DNA of 64,000 nucleotides from Pyrinomonadaceae bacterium (GCA_028284415.1 JANQRU010000001.1:682001-746000); one strand, 5' to 3'. Positions 45,574 to 55,087 are shown, counted from the stretch's first letter. Notes: generated by a model not told the origin, from the sequence alone. Made by a program: numbers and translations.

Positions 45574-46695
45574 ATGAAAAATAAATTCTTAGTATGTAAA
45601 ACAGCTTTTGCAATGTTAATTTTTCTATCTGGAATTTGCTTTGGTCAGAATGTTGACGAACTGCGTTCTTTATTTGATGAAGTACATAAAAAAGGAGATT
45701 TCAATGGAAGCGTCGCTATTTTGAAAAACAATGAAGTTATTTTCTCTGATTCATTTGGATATTCCGATTTTGAGACTAAAGCTGAGTTTACAGAAAATAC
45801 AATCTTTGAATTTGCGTCGGTTGGAAAAAGATTTACAGCCGTTGCAATAGGAATACTTGCTCAAGAAAACAAACTCAAATTTACAGATAAAGTTTCAAAA
45901 TACATACCTCAGTTTCCTTATAAACAAATCACTATAAAAAACCTACTTCAACACACATCCGGCTTGCCTGATTACATGATTTATTTTAATGCAAATTGGG
46001 ATAAAAATAAGCGTATTTATAATCAAGATGTTTTAGATTATTTGGCAAATGAAAAACCTGACTTGCTATTTAATCCCGGTGAAAAATGGAAATATAGCAA
46101 CACAGGATATATTGTTCTTGCTTCAATTGTTGAAAAAGCTTCAGGGTATTCTTTTGCAGATTTTCTTGAGCGTGAAATATTTGAACCCGTAGGTATGAGT
46201 AGTTCCTTAGTTTACAGACAAAAATGGACTAAAAATCTATCAATTAAGAATTACGCTTACGGACATGTTTTGAATCAAGAAAGCAAAAAAATTATCCCAG
46301 TTAATAAATATTTAGAGCCAAGAACCGTCTATAAATACAGCATGAGACCAATTGATGGAGATGGAAATGTCATTGGAGCGATAAGTGATTTAGTTAAATT
46401 TGATATTGCTATGAATCAAAATAAATTACTTAGAGCAGATATTCAGCAGAAATTTACTGAACCAACTGTATTAAATGATAAGTCAAAATATAACCATGGC
46501 TTTGCATGGTTTCTTTCAGAAGATAGAAATGAAATTAATCACACAGGTTCTGTTCCTGGCTATCAATCTTTTTATAAAAAATATCTTAAAGAAAAGGTCA
46601 CGGTGATTTATGTAAAAAATGTCGCAACTTATAACTGGGCTTGGTTGGGAAAACTTGATTCAATCATAAAAAATTCAGAAAAAGCACAAAATTAA
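45574..46695 (+). CDS. Secreted serine hydrolase (class C beta-lactamase fold)
   Basis: The start at 45574 is preceded by AAAGGAAAAGATTAT and gives a normal signal peptide (MKNKFLVCKTAFAMLIFLSGICFGQ); an ATG at 45556 would add six residues. SVGK (Ser82, Lys85) is the nucleophile motif, YSNTGY is the second motif, and HTGSVPG fits the third, HxG-type motif. Members of this family act as D,D-peptidases, esterases or beta-lactamases; the activity here is unknown. It is one of four such genes in the window and, unlike that at 33 kb, has no TPR tail. Confidence 0.88.
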   Translation: MKNKFLVCKTAFAMLIFLSGICFGQNVDELRSLFDEVHKKGDFNGSVAILKNNEVIFSDSFGYSDFETKAEFTENTIFEFASVGKRFTAVAIGILAQENKLKFTDKVSKYIPQFPYKQITIKNLLQHTSGLPDYMIYFNANWDKNKRIYNQDVLDYLANEKPDLLFNPGEKWKYSNTGYIVLASIVEKASGYSFADFLEREIFEPVGMSSSLVYRQKWTKNLSIKNYAYGHVLNQESKKIIPVNKYLEPRTVYKYSMRPIDGDGNVIGAISDLVKFDIAMNQNKLLRADIQQKFTEPTVLNDKSKYNHGFAWFLSEDRNEINHTGSVPGYQSFYKKYLKEKVTVIYVKNVATYNWAWLGKLDSIIKNSEKAQN

Positions 46696-46727
46696 GAAAT
46701 GGCAGAGATTAAATCCCTGCCATTTCT
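46695..46727. terminator. Bidirectional terminator between convergent genes
   Basis: AGAAATGGCAG (46695-46705) pairs perfectly with CTGCCATTTCT (46717-46727), between the serine hydrolase and DUF4197 genes. Confidence 0.85.
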
Positions 46728-46745
46728 AATGAAATTCTACTTTTG

Positions 46746-47465
46746 TTATCTCAAAATTCCAAAAACATCTCTTAAAATTTTGGTAGTTCTTCCGATTGGG
46801 TCTTTACGGATTTTCTTTTCTTCTTGAGCGACCATATAGAAAAGTCCGTCAAGAGCTTTTTCAGTCACATAGCCATCTAGGTCTCTCGCGTCTTTTCCGA
46901 CGAACATAGCCATCCAACCGGCTTTATCCATCATTCGCTTATAACTTTGTGTAACACCTGTCTCTTCGGTAAATTTCTCTACTATCGGTCGGAACTTCCC
47001 TCTCAGCTTGTCTTCTGTGGTACGTCTAAAAAACTGTGTAGCAGCATCATCTTCTCCGCTGAAGAGAATCTTTCGGGCGTCATTAAATGACATTTGTTTG
47101 ATCGCATCAATAAATACATCAATCGCAACCGGAACGGCTTTTTCAGCTGCTCGGTTCATTGCCAGCTCAAAATTATCTACCCTTTCGCCATACCCTGCGA
47201 AACGTGCTACACGAGCTACAGATTTTAGAGATTTAGGAAGCGGAATTTTGACCTCAGGATTCTTAAAGAAGCCATCTTCCTGTCCGAGGTTATCTACCGC
47301 AAATCGAACACCTTTTGATAAAGCCTCTTTTAACCCCAAAGAAATTTTTGAATCCGAAATGCGTGTGTTATCTCTTCTTTGTGCATTATTCTCTGTGGTC
47401 AAAATAAGAACCATTGAAAAAGCCAGAAAAATCCCTGCAAATTTATGTAATCTTGAAATCGTCAT
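46746..47465 (-). CDS. Secreted DUF4197 protein
   Basis: With the ATG at 47465, preceded by AAGGAG 7 bases upstream, the protein has 239 residues and a signal peptide (MTISRLHKFAGIFLAFSMVLILTTENNAQ). The mature part is a helical DUF4197 domain: GLKEALSKGVRFAVDNLG, FFKNPEVKIPLPKSL, FELAMNRAAEKAVPVAIDVFIDAIKQMSF and DGLFYMVAQEEKKIRKDPIGRTT. This family is found in envelope proteins of Proteobacteria and Bacteroidota and has no known activity. The longer reading with an upstream TTG would be leaderless. Confidence 0.85.
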   Translation of the reverse strand: MTISRLHKFAGIFLAFSMVLILTTENNAQRRDNTRISDSKISLGLKEALSKGVRFAVDNLGQEDGFFKNPEVKIPLPKSLKSVARVARFAGYGERVDNFELAMNRAAEKAVPVAIDVFIDAIKQMSFNDARKILFSGEDDAATQFFRRTTEDKLRGKFRPIVEKFTEETGVTQSYKRMMDKAGWMAMFVGKDARDLDGYVTEKALDGLFYMVAQEEKKIRKDPIGRTTKILRDVFGILR

Positions 47466-47690
47466 TTTTTTCTCCTTAAGTATGGGGGGTAGGCATAAAG
47501 TTAGAAGCAAAATTTTATGATTCTACTGTCTGAAAAATTATTAATAAACCCACTATTCATTGTTCCAAATCAAAAAACTATACACATAAAATATAAAGTT
47601 ATATAAATAAATGAATAAGTGATATACTCACATCTAAAAAAAGTTTGTGTCAATCATATTCGATAGAATATTAAATTGAAAGAAATATTT

Positions 47691-47951
47691 ATGCTCCCAA
47701 CCACCGTTCTAAAAGAATCTAAGGAAATTGACTCTCAAATCTACACAGAATTAATTGAGATTTATAATTCGATTGAGAGTTCAACTATTCTTGCGACTCT
47801 TGATAAAAATTCTCAAATAATTGAAGCTAATGAAAATTTCCTGCGATTAACTCGTTTCGCTAATCAGGAATTAGTTGATAATCAATACTCTTTCTCCAAC
47901 TATGCTTTAAAATTTCACCTCATTGTACTCAAAGCTATGGAGGAGAATTAA
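47691..47951 (+). CDS. PAS-domain fragment, remnant of a sensor gene
   Basis: The ATG at 47691 encodes 86 residues, whose middle (STILATLDKNSQIIEANENFLRLTRFANQELV) is the first half of a PAS domain. It lacks the second half, and no kinase module follows; instead the frame ends after HLIVLKAMEEN, two bases before the GTG of a response regulator. A GGAGGAG within its end may serve the next gene. In comparable loci a PAS histidine kinase precedes such regulators, so this could be an internal-deletion remnant. An in-frame TTG at 47676 could extend it. Confidence 0.5.
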   Translation: MLPTTVLKESKEIDSQIYTELIEIYNSIESSTILATLDKNSQIIEANENFLRLTRFANQELVDNQYSFSNYALKFHLIVLKAMEEN

Positions 47952-47953
47952 AA

Positions 47954-48391
47954 GTGAAGAACATCAAGGTATTATTGGTCGAAGATAACGTAGCTGATGC
48001 CGAGTTAACACGCGAAAGCTTCAACCAGAGCAAATTCAAAATTGATCTTGATATTGTTGTAAATGGAGTAGAAGCATTAGATTACCTAAATCAAAGAAAA
48101 GAATTTAAAAACGCTCCGCACCCGGACATGATTCTTCTTGATCTAAACATTCCACTAATTCATGGACAAGATGTTTTGAGGGATATAAAGAAAAACGACG
48201 ACCTAAAGCAAATTCCAGTCGTTGTTTTTTCATCATCAGAAACAGAAGACGATATTATTAAAAGTTATAAATTAGGGGCGAGCTGTTACGTGACTAAGCC
48301 GGTGGACTTCAAAGCTTTTCAATATATTGTAAATTCTTTGGAGAACTTTTGGTTTACTGTCGTTAAATTACCTCCGAGTGAATTAATTTAA
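47954..48391 (+). CDS. Single-domain response regulator (Rcp1-like)
   Basis: 145 residues forming one receiver domain: VLLVEDN with the acidic pocket, phosphoacceptor Asp63 in MILLDLNIP, VVFSSSETEDD with the switch Ser/Thr, and the conserved Lys in CYVTKPVD. The longer loop between beta3 and alpha3 (PLIHGQDVL) and overall size resemble Rcp1, which takes phosphate from phytochrome-type kinases. GTG start at 47954, preceded by GGAGGAG. A second regulator starts 19 bases downstream. No cognate kinase is present in the window. Confidence 0.9.
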   Translation: MKNIKVLLVEDNVADAELTRESFNQSKFKIDLDIVVNGVEALDYLNQRKEFKNAPHPDMILLDLNIPLIHGQDVLRDIKKNDDLKQIPVVVFSSSETEDDIIKSYKLGASCYVTKPVDFKAFQYIVNSLENFWFTVVKLPPSELI

Positions 48392-48410
48392 CCATCAAAT
48401 TAAGATTATT

Positions 48411-49235
48411 GTGGACACAGAAATTAACACATACTCAATACTAATAGTTGAAGATAATTCGGCTGACATTCATCTTATTGAAGAGATGATGCATCAGATT
48501 GATTCTGTAAACTATGATCTGAACTTCGCCTCAAGTCTAGACGATGCAAAAAAAACTTTGTTTGAGCAGAACGGTTTTGATGTGATTTTGTTAGACCTAG
48601 GACTTCCTGACAGTGATGGACTTAATACCTTAAAGGAAATTAAAGGTAAAAGTGGTCTGATTCCCATAATTGTTTTGACAGGTGAATCAGATGAAGACCT
48701 TGCCCATGATTGCCTCAAAGAAGGAGCACATGACTATCTTCTCAAAAGTAAAATAGATACTGATTCATTGCGAAGAACTATAAGTTATTCCATCCTACGA
48801 ACAAAAGAATCGCAAATTTCTGAGCTTGAAAAATTAATAAATTATTATCAAAAGCTTTCTACGGAAGCCACACCAACAAGAACGACAGCTAAATTATCAG
48901 AAATTGGAGTTTTACAAGACCACTATCCCGACATTTTCTCTGAATTGGTAGATAACTATTCAGAACTTTTAAATTTATATTTAGACCAAGCTATTTTAAA
49001 GAAAGAAAAACCTAGGAATCAGATGGAATTACTAGCGACACAGCTTGGTGATTCATCTGCTGGTCCAAGAGATCTATTAGACATTCATGCATCAGCTCTT
49101 AATCAGTTAAAAACAGACATTGAAACTCAGAGAGCGAAAGCCTTAACTTTTGAAGGTCGACTTCTTGCATTAGAAATGATGGGATTATTAGTTGATTATT
49201 ATAGATTAGGTAATTGCCGCAGATTTGAAAAATAA
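48411..49235 (+). CDS. Response regulator with C-terminal helical output domain
   Basis: A 274-residue protein: a receiver domain (residues ~8-130; ILIVEDN, Asp62 in VILLDLGLPDSDG, VLTGESDEDL and the Lys in YLLKSKI) followed by a linker helix and a helical domain (~160-274). The output domain has SSAGPRDLLDIHASAL and a regular helical pattern; similar AGPRDVVEIH-like helices occur in proteins next to KaiC-type ATPases, but I cannot name the family with certainty. A KaiC-like gene is 275 bases downstream. GTG start at 48411. Confidence 0.85.
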   Translation: MDTEINTYSILIVEDNSADIHLIEEMMHQIDSVNYDLNFASSLDDAKKTLFEQNGFDVILLDLGLPDSDGLNTLKEIKGKSGLIPIIVLTGESDEDLAHDCLKEGAHDYLLKSKIDTDSLRRTISYSILRTKESQISELEKLINYYQKLSTEATPTRTTAKLSEIGVLQDHYPDIFSELVDNYSELLNLYLDQAILKKEKPRNQMELLATQLGDSSAGPRDLLDIHASALNQLKTDIETQRAKALTFEGRLLALEMMGLLVDYYRLGNCRRFEK

Positions 49236-49510
49236 GCTTCATTTGTTAATTTAACCAAATTAACATCTAATTCTCAGCATGCAGTTGAGAAATTGAAAAA
49301 AACTTTGTGAAGTAAAAATAAAAAATCAATGCGAGTTAGAAACTATTTTGTAATGTTCGAACCTTTTAATCTAGCTAAAAAATAACTCTGATAATGGTAA
49401 TTCCAAGTCTTATCAAGATTTTCCCTATTCCAAATCAAGGTATTGCAGGCTTTATTTTTACAATAAACATTATCTGATATAAAACTACAAAATTTGCTTT
49501 TGATGAAAAT
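49236..49510. other. Intergenic region upstream of the KaiC-like gene
   Basis: About 275 AT-rich bases with no frame of merit and no strong hairpin. It should hold the promoter of the KaiC-like gene, but no boxes are convincing. Confidence 0.35.
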
Positions 49511-51019
49511 ATGAATGATGAAAAAAGTCTTCCGAAACTCCCAACAGGAATTAAGGGTTTTGACGAAATAGCTAGAGGAGGTATCCCTGAAGGAAGAACC
49601 ACAATGATTAGTGGAACATCTGGTTCAGGTAAAACTATACTTGGTGCCCAATTTCTCTATTCAGGTATCAAAAACTATGACCAGAATGGCGTTTTTCTGA
49701 CTTTTGAAGAAATACCAAAAGACATCATCCGAAATGTCCGATCTTTTGGTTGGAATTTTCAAAATTTATTAGATGAAGATAAATTAGCATTTGTTGACGG
49801 AACTCTTAGTCCTGACCAACACGTCATTGAAGCTGGTATTTTTGATCTATCTGCAATGATGGCGAGGATTGAATATGCCATAAAAAAGGTTCAGGCTAAA
49901 AGGGTTGTTATAGATTCTATCGGAGCTTTCTTACCTAGGTTTGTTGATAAACATCTGATTAGACACGAACTCTACAAAATTCATTCTGGCTTGAGAAATC
50001 TGGGGGTCACAACTTTAATCACACTTGAAAGAATTGACGAAGACGGTAATGCTGGAAGATATGGTGTAGAAGAATTTGTTGCTGATAATGTAGTTATTTT
50101 AAGAAACAGAAATGAAAATGAAAAACGTCGCAGGACAGCAGAAATACTAAAATTCAGAGGCACTACTCATCAAAAAGGTGAGTATCCCTTCACTATTGAT
50201 ACTTCCGACGGACTTACAATACTCCCGGTTTCTGCAATGGAATTAAAACAGAAATCTTCAACAGTTAGAGTTTCTTCGGGCGTTAGCAAACTTGATGAAA
50301 TGTGTGGTGGCGGAATTTATCGTGATTCGATAACACTCGTCAGCGGTGCGACCGGCACAGGTAAAACCTTGCTAGTAACCGAATACATCAAAGCCGCTAT
50401 CGAATCGGGCGAAAAAGCAATTCTCTTCGGTGCCGAAGAAAGCCGACAGCAATTAACCAGAAATGCTGAATCCTGGGGAATTGATTTTGCCAAAGCCGAA
50501 GAACAAGGTTTACTAAAGATTATCTGCCGCTATCCTGAAATGATCGGCTTAGAAGATCATCTGCTTTTGATTCAAAGAGACATTGAAGAGTTCAATCCCA
50601 GAAGAATAGCTATAGATAGTATGTCTGCCTATGAGAGAGTCTCTACTAATAAATCTTTTAGAGAATTTGTCATCGGTCTAACAAGCCACTTAAAAGAAAA
50701 AGAAATAACCGGAATAGTTACAAATACAACTGCGATGTTAATGGGTGGTGAGTCAATTACGGAAACTCATATTTCCTCTATTACCGACACAATTATCCTT
50801 CTCAGATACGTAGAGTTTCACGGCGAAGTAAAACGCGGCATTACAGTTCTGAAAATGCGTGGAACTTGGCATGACAAGGAAATTCATGAATACACGATTG
50901 ATGGTGAAGGAATGAACATCAAAGAGCCTTTCAGAGGAATTCACGGAATTTTATCAGGCGATCCAACCTATACGTTTGTTGACGAAAGAGAAAGACTTGA
51001 TGAGATGTTTGATGAATAG
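49511..51019 (+). CDS. KaiC-like double-domain RecA-family ATPase
   Basis: Two RecA-like lobes as in cyanobacterial KaiC: P-loops GTSGSGKT (~35-42) and GATGTGKT (~279-286), catalytic Glu pairs (EE66-67 and EE309-310), and VVIDSIGAF/IAIDSMSAY as Walker B. The CII loop reads TETHISSITDT, so the S431/T432 phosphosites of Synechococcus KaiC are here Ser422-Ser423. Length 502 is close to KaiC (519). There is no kaiA or kaiB in the window. A related KaiC family outside cyanobacteria is involved in signalling, not always clocks. The response regulator with a helical domain upstream is the obvious partner candidate. Confidence 0.93.
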   Translation: MNDEKSLPKLPTGIKGFDEIARGGIPEGRTTMISGTSGSGKTILGAQFLYSGIKNYDQNGVFLTFEEIPKDIIRNVRSFGWNFQNLLDEDKLAFVDGTLSPDQHVIEAGIFDLSAMMARIEYAIKKVQAKRVVIDSIGAFLPRFVDKHLIRHELYKIHSGLRNLGVTTLITLERIDEDGNAGRYGVEEFVADNVVILRNRNENEKRRRTAEILKFRGTTHQKGEYPFTIDTSDGLTILPVSAMELKQKSSTVRVSSGVSKLDEMCGGGIYRDSITLVSGATGTGKTLLVTEYIKAAIESGEKAILFGAEESRQQLTRNAESWGIDFAKAEEQGLLKIICRYPEMIGLEDHLLLIQRDIEEFNPRRIAIDSMSAYERVSTNKSFREFVIGLTSHLKEKEITGIVTNTTAMLMGGESITETHISSITDTIILLRYVEFHGEVKRGITVLKMRGTWHDKEIHEYTIDGEGMNIKEPFRGIHGILSGDPTYTFVDERERLDEMFDE

Positions 51020-51044
51020 TCTAAGATAGATTATACAAGCTTAA

Positions 51045-51080
51045 AAGGCACTTCATAATTAAATGAAGTGCCTTATTATT
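51045..51080. terminator. Bidirectional terminator after the KaiC-like gene
   Basis: AAGGCACTTCAT (51045-51056) pairs perfectly with ATGAAGTGCCTT (51063-51074) and is flanked by A and T/A runs. It ends both kaiC-like and gpmA transcripts. Confidence 0.87.
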
Positions 51081-51095
51081 TTCCTGTCAATTTGT

Positions 51096-51842
51096 TTAAT
51101 GTGCCTTACCTTGATTAGCAACTGCCTCTTGCAACTTCTTGATCTCTTCAGGGTCACCTAAATACTCACTTTTGATCGGCTCAAGATTTTCATCCAAATC
51201 ATACACAAGTGGAATTCCGGTCGGAATATTAAAACCAACAATCTCTTCATTCGGTACTTTGTCTAAATATTTAACCAATGCACGCAAGGAATTTCCGTGT
51301 GCAGCAATAATTATTCTTTTGCCCTCTTTTATCTTCGGAGTGATTTCGTTTTCCCAATACGGAACAAATCTTTCTACCGTATCCTTCAAACATTCCGACA
51401 TAGGAAATTCGTCACCGTCAAAATCCGCAAAACGTGGATCATTTTGCATATTTCGCTCATCATTTGGATCAAGTGGCGGAGGCGGAACATCATAGCTACG
51501 ACGCCAAATGTGAACCTGCTCTTCGCCAACTTTCGCCGCCATTTCTTTTTTATTTAATCCTTGCAAGTCACCGTAATGTCTTTCATTAAGACGCCAAGAT
51601 TTTCTGACGGGAAGCCACATCAAATCCATTTCGTCCAAAACGATCCAAAGGGTTCGGATCGCACGTTTCAAAACAGAAGTATAAGCAAGATCAAAGGTAA
51701 TCCCTTCAGCCTTTAAGGTCTCACCTGCTTTCTTTGCCTCCGCTATTCCCTGTTCAGTTAAGTCAACATCAGTCCAACCCGTAAAACGGTTTGTTTTATT
51801 CCAAACACTCTGTCCATGTCTTATCAATACTAGTTTATGCAT
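51096..51842 (-). CDS. gpmA: 2,3-bisphosphoglycerate-dependent phosphoglycerate mutase
   Basis: GpmA interconverts 3- and 2-phosphoglycerate in glycolysis. The N-terminus [20 protein letters not shown] carries the phospho-accepting His, [14 protein letters not shown] the catalytic Glu, and [17 protein letters not shown] the second His. The length (248) matches E. coli GpmA (250). It is monocistronic and shares a terminator with the KaiC-like gene. Confidence 0.95.
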   Translation of the reverse strand: MHKLVLIRHGQSVWNKTNRFTGWTDVDLTEQGIAEAKKAGETLKAEGITFDLAYTSVLKRAIRTLWIVLDEMDLMWLPVRKSWRLNERHYGDLQGLNKKEMAAKVGEEQVHIWRRSYDVPPPPLDPNDERNMQNDPRFADFDGDEFPMSECLKDTVERFVPYWENEITPKIKEGKRIIIAAHGNSLRALVKYLDKVPNEEIVGFNIPTGIPLVYDLDENLEPIKSEYLGDPEEIKKLQEAVANQGKAH

Positions 51843-51886
51843 ATTTTTCTTTTCCTAAAATGTTTTCTTAAATTATTTTATAGCGT

Positions 51887-52576
51887 CTATTTTAACAGAT
51901 TCTTAAATACTTCTATTTCAGGTAAAACTTTTTCTTCATGGCAAGTCGGACAAACGCTATGGTTGAATCTCAATTGAGAATTATCAGACATATATTTTTC
52001 TAACTCATTCCAATTATTCTTCTCATCTCTGACCTGCTTACAATAAGAACAGATTGACAAAAGTCTTTTTATTCCTCTTAACGTCTTGAGTGTTTTGGTC
52101 AATTCCATTTGAGCAATAATCTGTCTGCTCAAAGCTCTTAAAGCTTGTTTTTGATATTCATTTAATTGTCTAGGCGATTTATCTATTACACAAAGTGTTC
52201 CAAGATTATAGCCGTCTGGGTTTATCAACGGTGCTCCGGCATAAAATCTAATTTTGGGATATTCAGTAACAAGTTTATTGTCTGCAAATCTATCATCAAT
52301 GGTTGCATCAGGTACTACTAATACCTCTTCGTCCAGAATTGCATGTGAGCAAAAGGCAAAATCTCTGTGAGTTTCCTTTTCTTTAAGTCCAATTTTTGAT
52401 TTAAACCATTGTCTATCAGCATCAACAAGGCTTATCAATGCAATCGGAGTTTGGCATATCTGTGAAGCAAGAAAAGTAAAATCATCATATGCTGACTCTG
52501 ATTCTGTGTCCAAAATGTCGTAAAGTTTTAGTGCTTTTAATCTTTGCTCTTCATTAGCAGGAAGCTTTGCCTTCAT
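51887..52576 (-). CDS. GAF-domain protein with Cys-rich C-terminal segment
   Basis: The 229-residue protein starts with LPANEEQRLKALKLYDILDTESE, then a GAF domain (~25-160: ASQICQTPIALISLVDADRQWFKSKIGL, DFAFCSHAIL, FYAGAPLINPDGYNLGTLCVIDK). The C-terminal part is a short helix followed by a conserved segment, SICSYCKQVRDEKNNWNELEKYMS and NHSVCPTCHEE: two CxxC pairs that may bind zinc. Such ends often occur in signalling proteins next to GAF domains. No catalytic domain is attached, so it probably senses or relays. No operon partner is close. Confidence 0.85.
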   Translation of the reverse strand: MKAKLPANEEQRLKALKLYDILDTESESAYDDFTFLASQICQTPIALISLVDADRQWFKSKIGLKEKETHRDFAFCSHAILDEEVLVVPDATIDDRFADNKLVTEYPKIRFYAGAPLINPDGYNLGTLCVIDKSPRQLNEYQKQALRALSRQIIAQMELTKTLKTLRGIKRLLSICSYCKQVRDEKNNWNELEKYMSDNSQLRFNHSVCPTCHEEKVLPEIEVFKNLLK

Positions 52577-52684
52577 CTACCATCTATTCCCCTTATACTT
52601 ATCTACCCCAACTCAAAAATTTAATATATTGAAGCATATGGTGCAATAATTGACTTTAACTTTTAATTTTCCAGCTGAAATAAG

Positions 52685-53992
52685 CTACTTTTTCTTTTTA
52701 CGCCGCTCAACCTTTCTGTTACGTTGAAAAGCTTGCACCTCACCAATCAAATAAAGCGACCCCGTAACCAAAATGAGATTTGTATCACCTGCTAAATCTT
52801 TTGCTTTTTCAAGAGCTTTTGTTACTTCATCAATGACGTAAATATTTTCTCTATCAATATTTTTTGGCACAAACTGAACAATTTCTTCCGCAGGTCTCGC
52901 ACGCGGATTTTCGGGTGTGGTGAAAACAACTTGCTTAGCTAATGGAAATAAAATTTGACCAATTTCATCCAAATTCTTTCCACCCATTGCTGCAAAAATC
53001 ATTGTGATTGACTGGTTTATGTTTGTGGTTAAATATTTTCTCAAAGCCTTTGCTCCCGCTACATTGTGAGCTCCATCAAATAGAATTCCGTTTGAAAACT
53101 CTAAGCGTCCTTTGTGAACGGCTTTTTCTAAACCTTCTTCGATGTGAGATTTATTTATTTCAAAACCACTTTCTTTCAAGGCTTCTGCCAACAAAATTGC
53201 TGTTATTGCATTTTCTTCTTGATGTTCTCCTTTTAATCCCAATTCTTTGATCTGATAATTATTTTTTGAGGTTTTGAAATTTAAGAAATCATTTTCGTTC
53301 AATGTTTTTACTTCATTGGCAATTATTGGCGAAACCTTATTTTCAACACATTTCGACAAAATGATTCGCATTGCTTCGTATTTTTGTTCAGCGAAAACAC
53401 CTTTAACGCCCTCACGAATTATCGCAGCTTTTTCCAAAGTTATTTTTTCTATCGTATCGCCAAGCGTTTTTGTATGATCTAAATCAATTGGCGTAATTGC
53501 AACTATCTCAGCTTCGGTTGCTGTAGTTGCATCAAAACGTCCGCCCAAACCTGTTTCTAAAATTGCAACTTCAACCCCATCGTCCGCAAAAACCATTTGA
53601 GCGATACAGGTTAAATGCTCAAAAAAAGTTGGCATTCCACCAAGTTCGCCTTTTGCTACTAATTCCTCGCTGACTTTGCGGACTTTTGTTGCATATTCGG
53701 CAAATCTTTCTTCATTAATCTCAATTCCATTGACACGAATTCTTTCAGTTACGGATACTAGATGAGGTGAAGTATTTACGCCGACTTTTATCTCTGCTTG
53801 AACTAAAATTGATTCGAGAAATGCACAGGTTGAGCCTTTGCCGTTTGTTCCGGCGATCTGGACTTTTAGGAATTTTTTCTGCGGATTTCCGAGTGCGTTA
53901 AGAAGTGTGTAGGTATTTTCTAAACCGAATTTTTTAACAGATAATTCGTAACCGAGACCGAATAGATATTCGACGGATTCTTTAAAGTTCAT
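52685..53992 (-). CDS. folC: Folylpolyglutamate synthase / dihydrofolate synthase
   Basis: A Mur-ligase-like enzyme that adds glutamate to dihydropteroate or folates. Present are QIAGTNGKGSTCAFLES (ATP loop), SPHLVSVTERIRVNG, AILETGLGGRFDATT and GILFDGAHNVAGAKALRKYL. The 435-residue length is normal. The product of the next gene, on the same strand 8 bases upstream, is a membrane protein belonging to a sigma-factor unit, so folC may be read through from there. Confidence 0.95.
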   Translation of the reverse strand: MNFKESVEYLFGLGYELSVKKFGLENTYTLLNALGNPQKKFLKVQIAGTNGKGSTCAFLESILVQAEIKVGVNTSPHLVSVTERIRVNGIEINEERFAEYATKVRKVSEELVAKGELGGMPTFFEHLTCIAQMVFADDGVEVAILETGLGGRFDATTATEAEIVAITPIDLDHTKTLGDTIEKITLEKAAIIREGVKGVFAEQKYEAMRIILSKCVENKVSPIIANEVKTLNENDFLNFKTSKNNYQIKELGLKGEHQEENAITAILLAEALKESGFEINKSHIEEGLEKAVHKGRLEFSNGILFDGAHNVAGAKALRKYLTTNINQSITMIFAAMGGKNLDEIGQILFPLAKQVVFTTPENPRARPAEEIVQFVPKNIDRENIYVIDEVTKALEKAKDLAGDTNLILVTGSLYLIGEVQAFQRNRKVERRKKKK

Positions 53993-54000
53993 TTAACTAA

Positions 54001-54609
54001 TTATTCACTTTCTAATTCTTTTAGCAATTCTTTAACTGAGTCTAAAGATGGAAGATACGAGATCCGAATTGAAATCTCGCAAGCAATTATCGTCAAGATA
54101 GTCAGAGCTCCGCAAAATATAAGTGAAATATAAATCAAATCAGGATGTGCAAATAGATACTCAAAGTCGAAAAACTCTTTTGTGCGTGGATGCATTGATA
54201 CGGAAATATAATATGTGAATAAAACAAACGGCGGTAAAAACCACAGATAAGAAAATCGACTTTTGCGTATAAAGTTTGTTAATTCTTTTGCTTTGCCATC
54301 TAAATATTCTTTCGTGCTTAATATGTCTTGTTTCTGCGTGTTGCTTCGATACATAAGCCAAAGTTTATGATATTGCCAGACGTAACAAAGTATAATAATA
54401 GGTAGAATATAAAGTCCGTGAGGATAAAAGAATAATAAACTCAAATAAATAATAAACACCAAAACACCAACTAGAACTTCTACTTCAATCCTACGACGCA
54501 ATTTTCTTTGCCAACTATTTGTTGCTTTTTTAATTTGTTCAAAATTTATTCTTGGAGTGTTTTTCTCTTCCGCACTTTTCCATAAATCTTTTAGTTCATC
54601 TTCATTCAT
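54001..54609 (-). CDS. Membrane protein coupled to ECF sigma gene (putative anti-sigma)
   Basis: With the ATG at 54609 this 202-residue protein starts MNEDELKDLWKSAEEKNTPR, a soluble helical head, then has four hydrophobic segments (two pairs: ~50-85 and ~120-185). The ATG lies 8 bases inside the end of the sigma factor gene (overlap), so translation is coupled. The design, a cytosolic N-terminal part with ELxxLW plus membrane helices, and position after an ECF sigma gene, fit an anti-sigma factor; no zinc-binding ZAS motif (HxxxCxxC) is present. Confidence 0.7.
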   Translation of the reverse strand: MNEDELKDLWKSAEEKNTPRINFEQIKKATNSWQRKLRRRIEVEVLVGVLVFIIYLSLLFFYPHGLYILPIIILCYVWQYHKLWLMYRSNTQKQDILSTKEYLDGKAKELTNFIRKSRFSYLWFLPPFVLFTYYISVSMHPRTKEFFDFEYLFAHPDLIYISLIFCGALTILTIIACEISIRISYLPSLDSVKELLKELESE

Positions 54610-55087
54610 AATTGTTAACCTTTTCAATTATTTTCTTTTTCAAACGCATTAAACGAGTTGCGACATTTGTTTTGGAAATCCCCAAAATTTCGGCGATTTC
54701 TTGATAAGAATTCTCATCAAGATATAAACTGACTATTGCTTTATCTATCGGCTTTAACTCACGAATCGCACTATAAAGTTTCTGCAAATTTTCATCTTTT
54801 TGAACATCTTTTTCGGGCTGAATTATTACTTCTCCTTCGATTGGTTCAAACTTCATTTTTGAGCGATGAAACTTTGCACGGAAACTCAAAGCTGTGTTGA
54901 TACAAACTTTGTAAATCCAAGTTGAAACTTTTGAATCGCCTCGAAAATTCTCTAACGAACGCCACGTTTGAATCAGCATTTCTTGAAACAATTCTTCGTA
55001 TTCATCGAAATCGTAGGTATAAACCTGACACAATTTGTGCAAAATACCTGCATTCTCTTGAATAATGTTTTCGAATTCTTGCTTCAT
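54602..55087 (-). CDS. ECF-type RNA polymerase sigma factor
   Basis: A 161-residue sigma-70 family factor of the ECF class: region 2 (YTYDFDEYEELFQEMLIQTWRSLENFRGDSKVSTWIYKVC) and region 4 (RELKPIDKAIVSLYLDENSYQEIAEILGISKTNVATRLMRLKKKI) with a short linker. The ATG at 55087 is used; a GTG one codon upstream is also in frame. The overlapping downstream gene is a probable membrane anti-sigma factor. The divergent TraB/GumN gene, with its start 130 bases away, may be a target. Confidence 0.93.
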   Translation of the reverse strand: MKQEFENIIQENAGILHKLCQVYTYDFDEYEELFQEMLIQTWRSLENFRGDSKVSTWIYKVCINTALSFRAKFHRSKMKFEPIEGEVIIQPEKDVQKDENLQKLYSAIRELKPIDKAIVSLYLDENSYQEIAEILGISKTNVATRLMRLKKKIIEKVNNYE

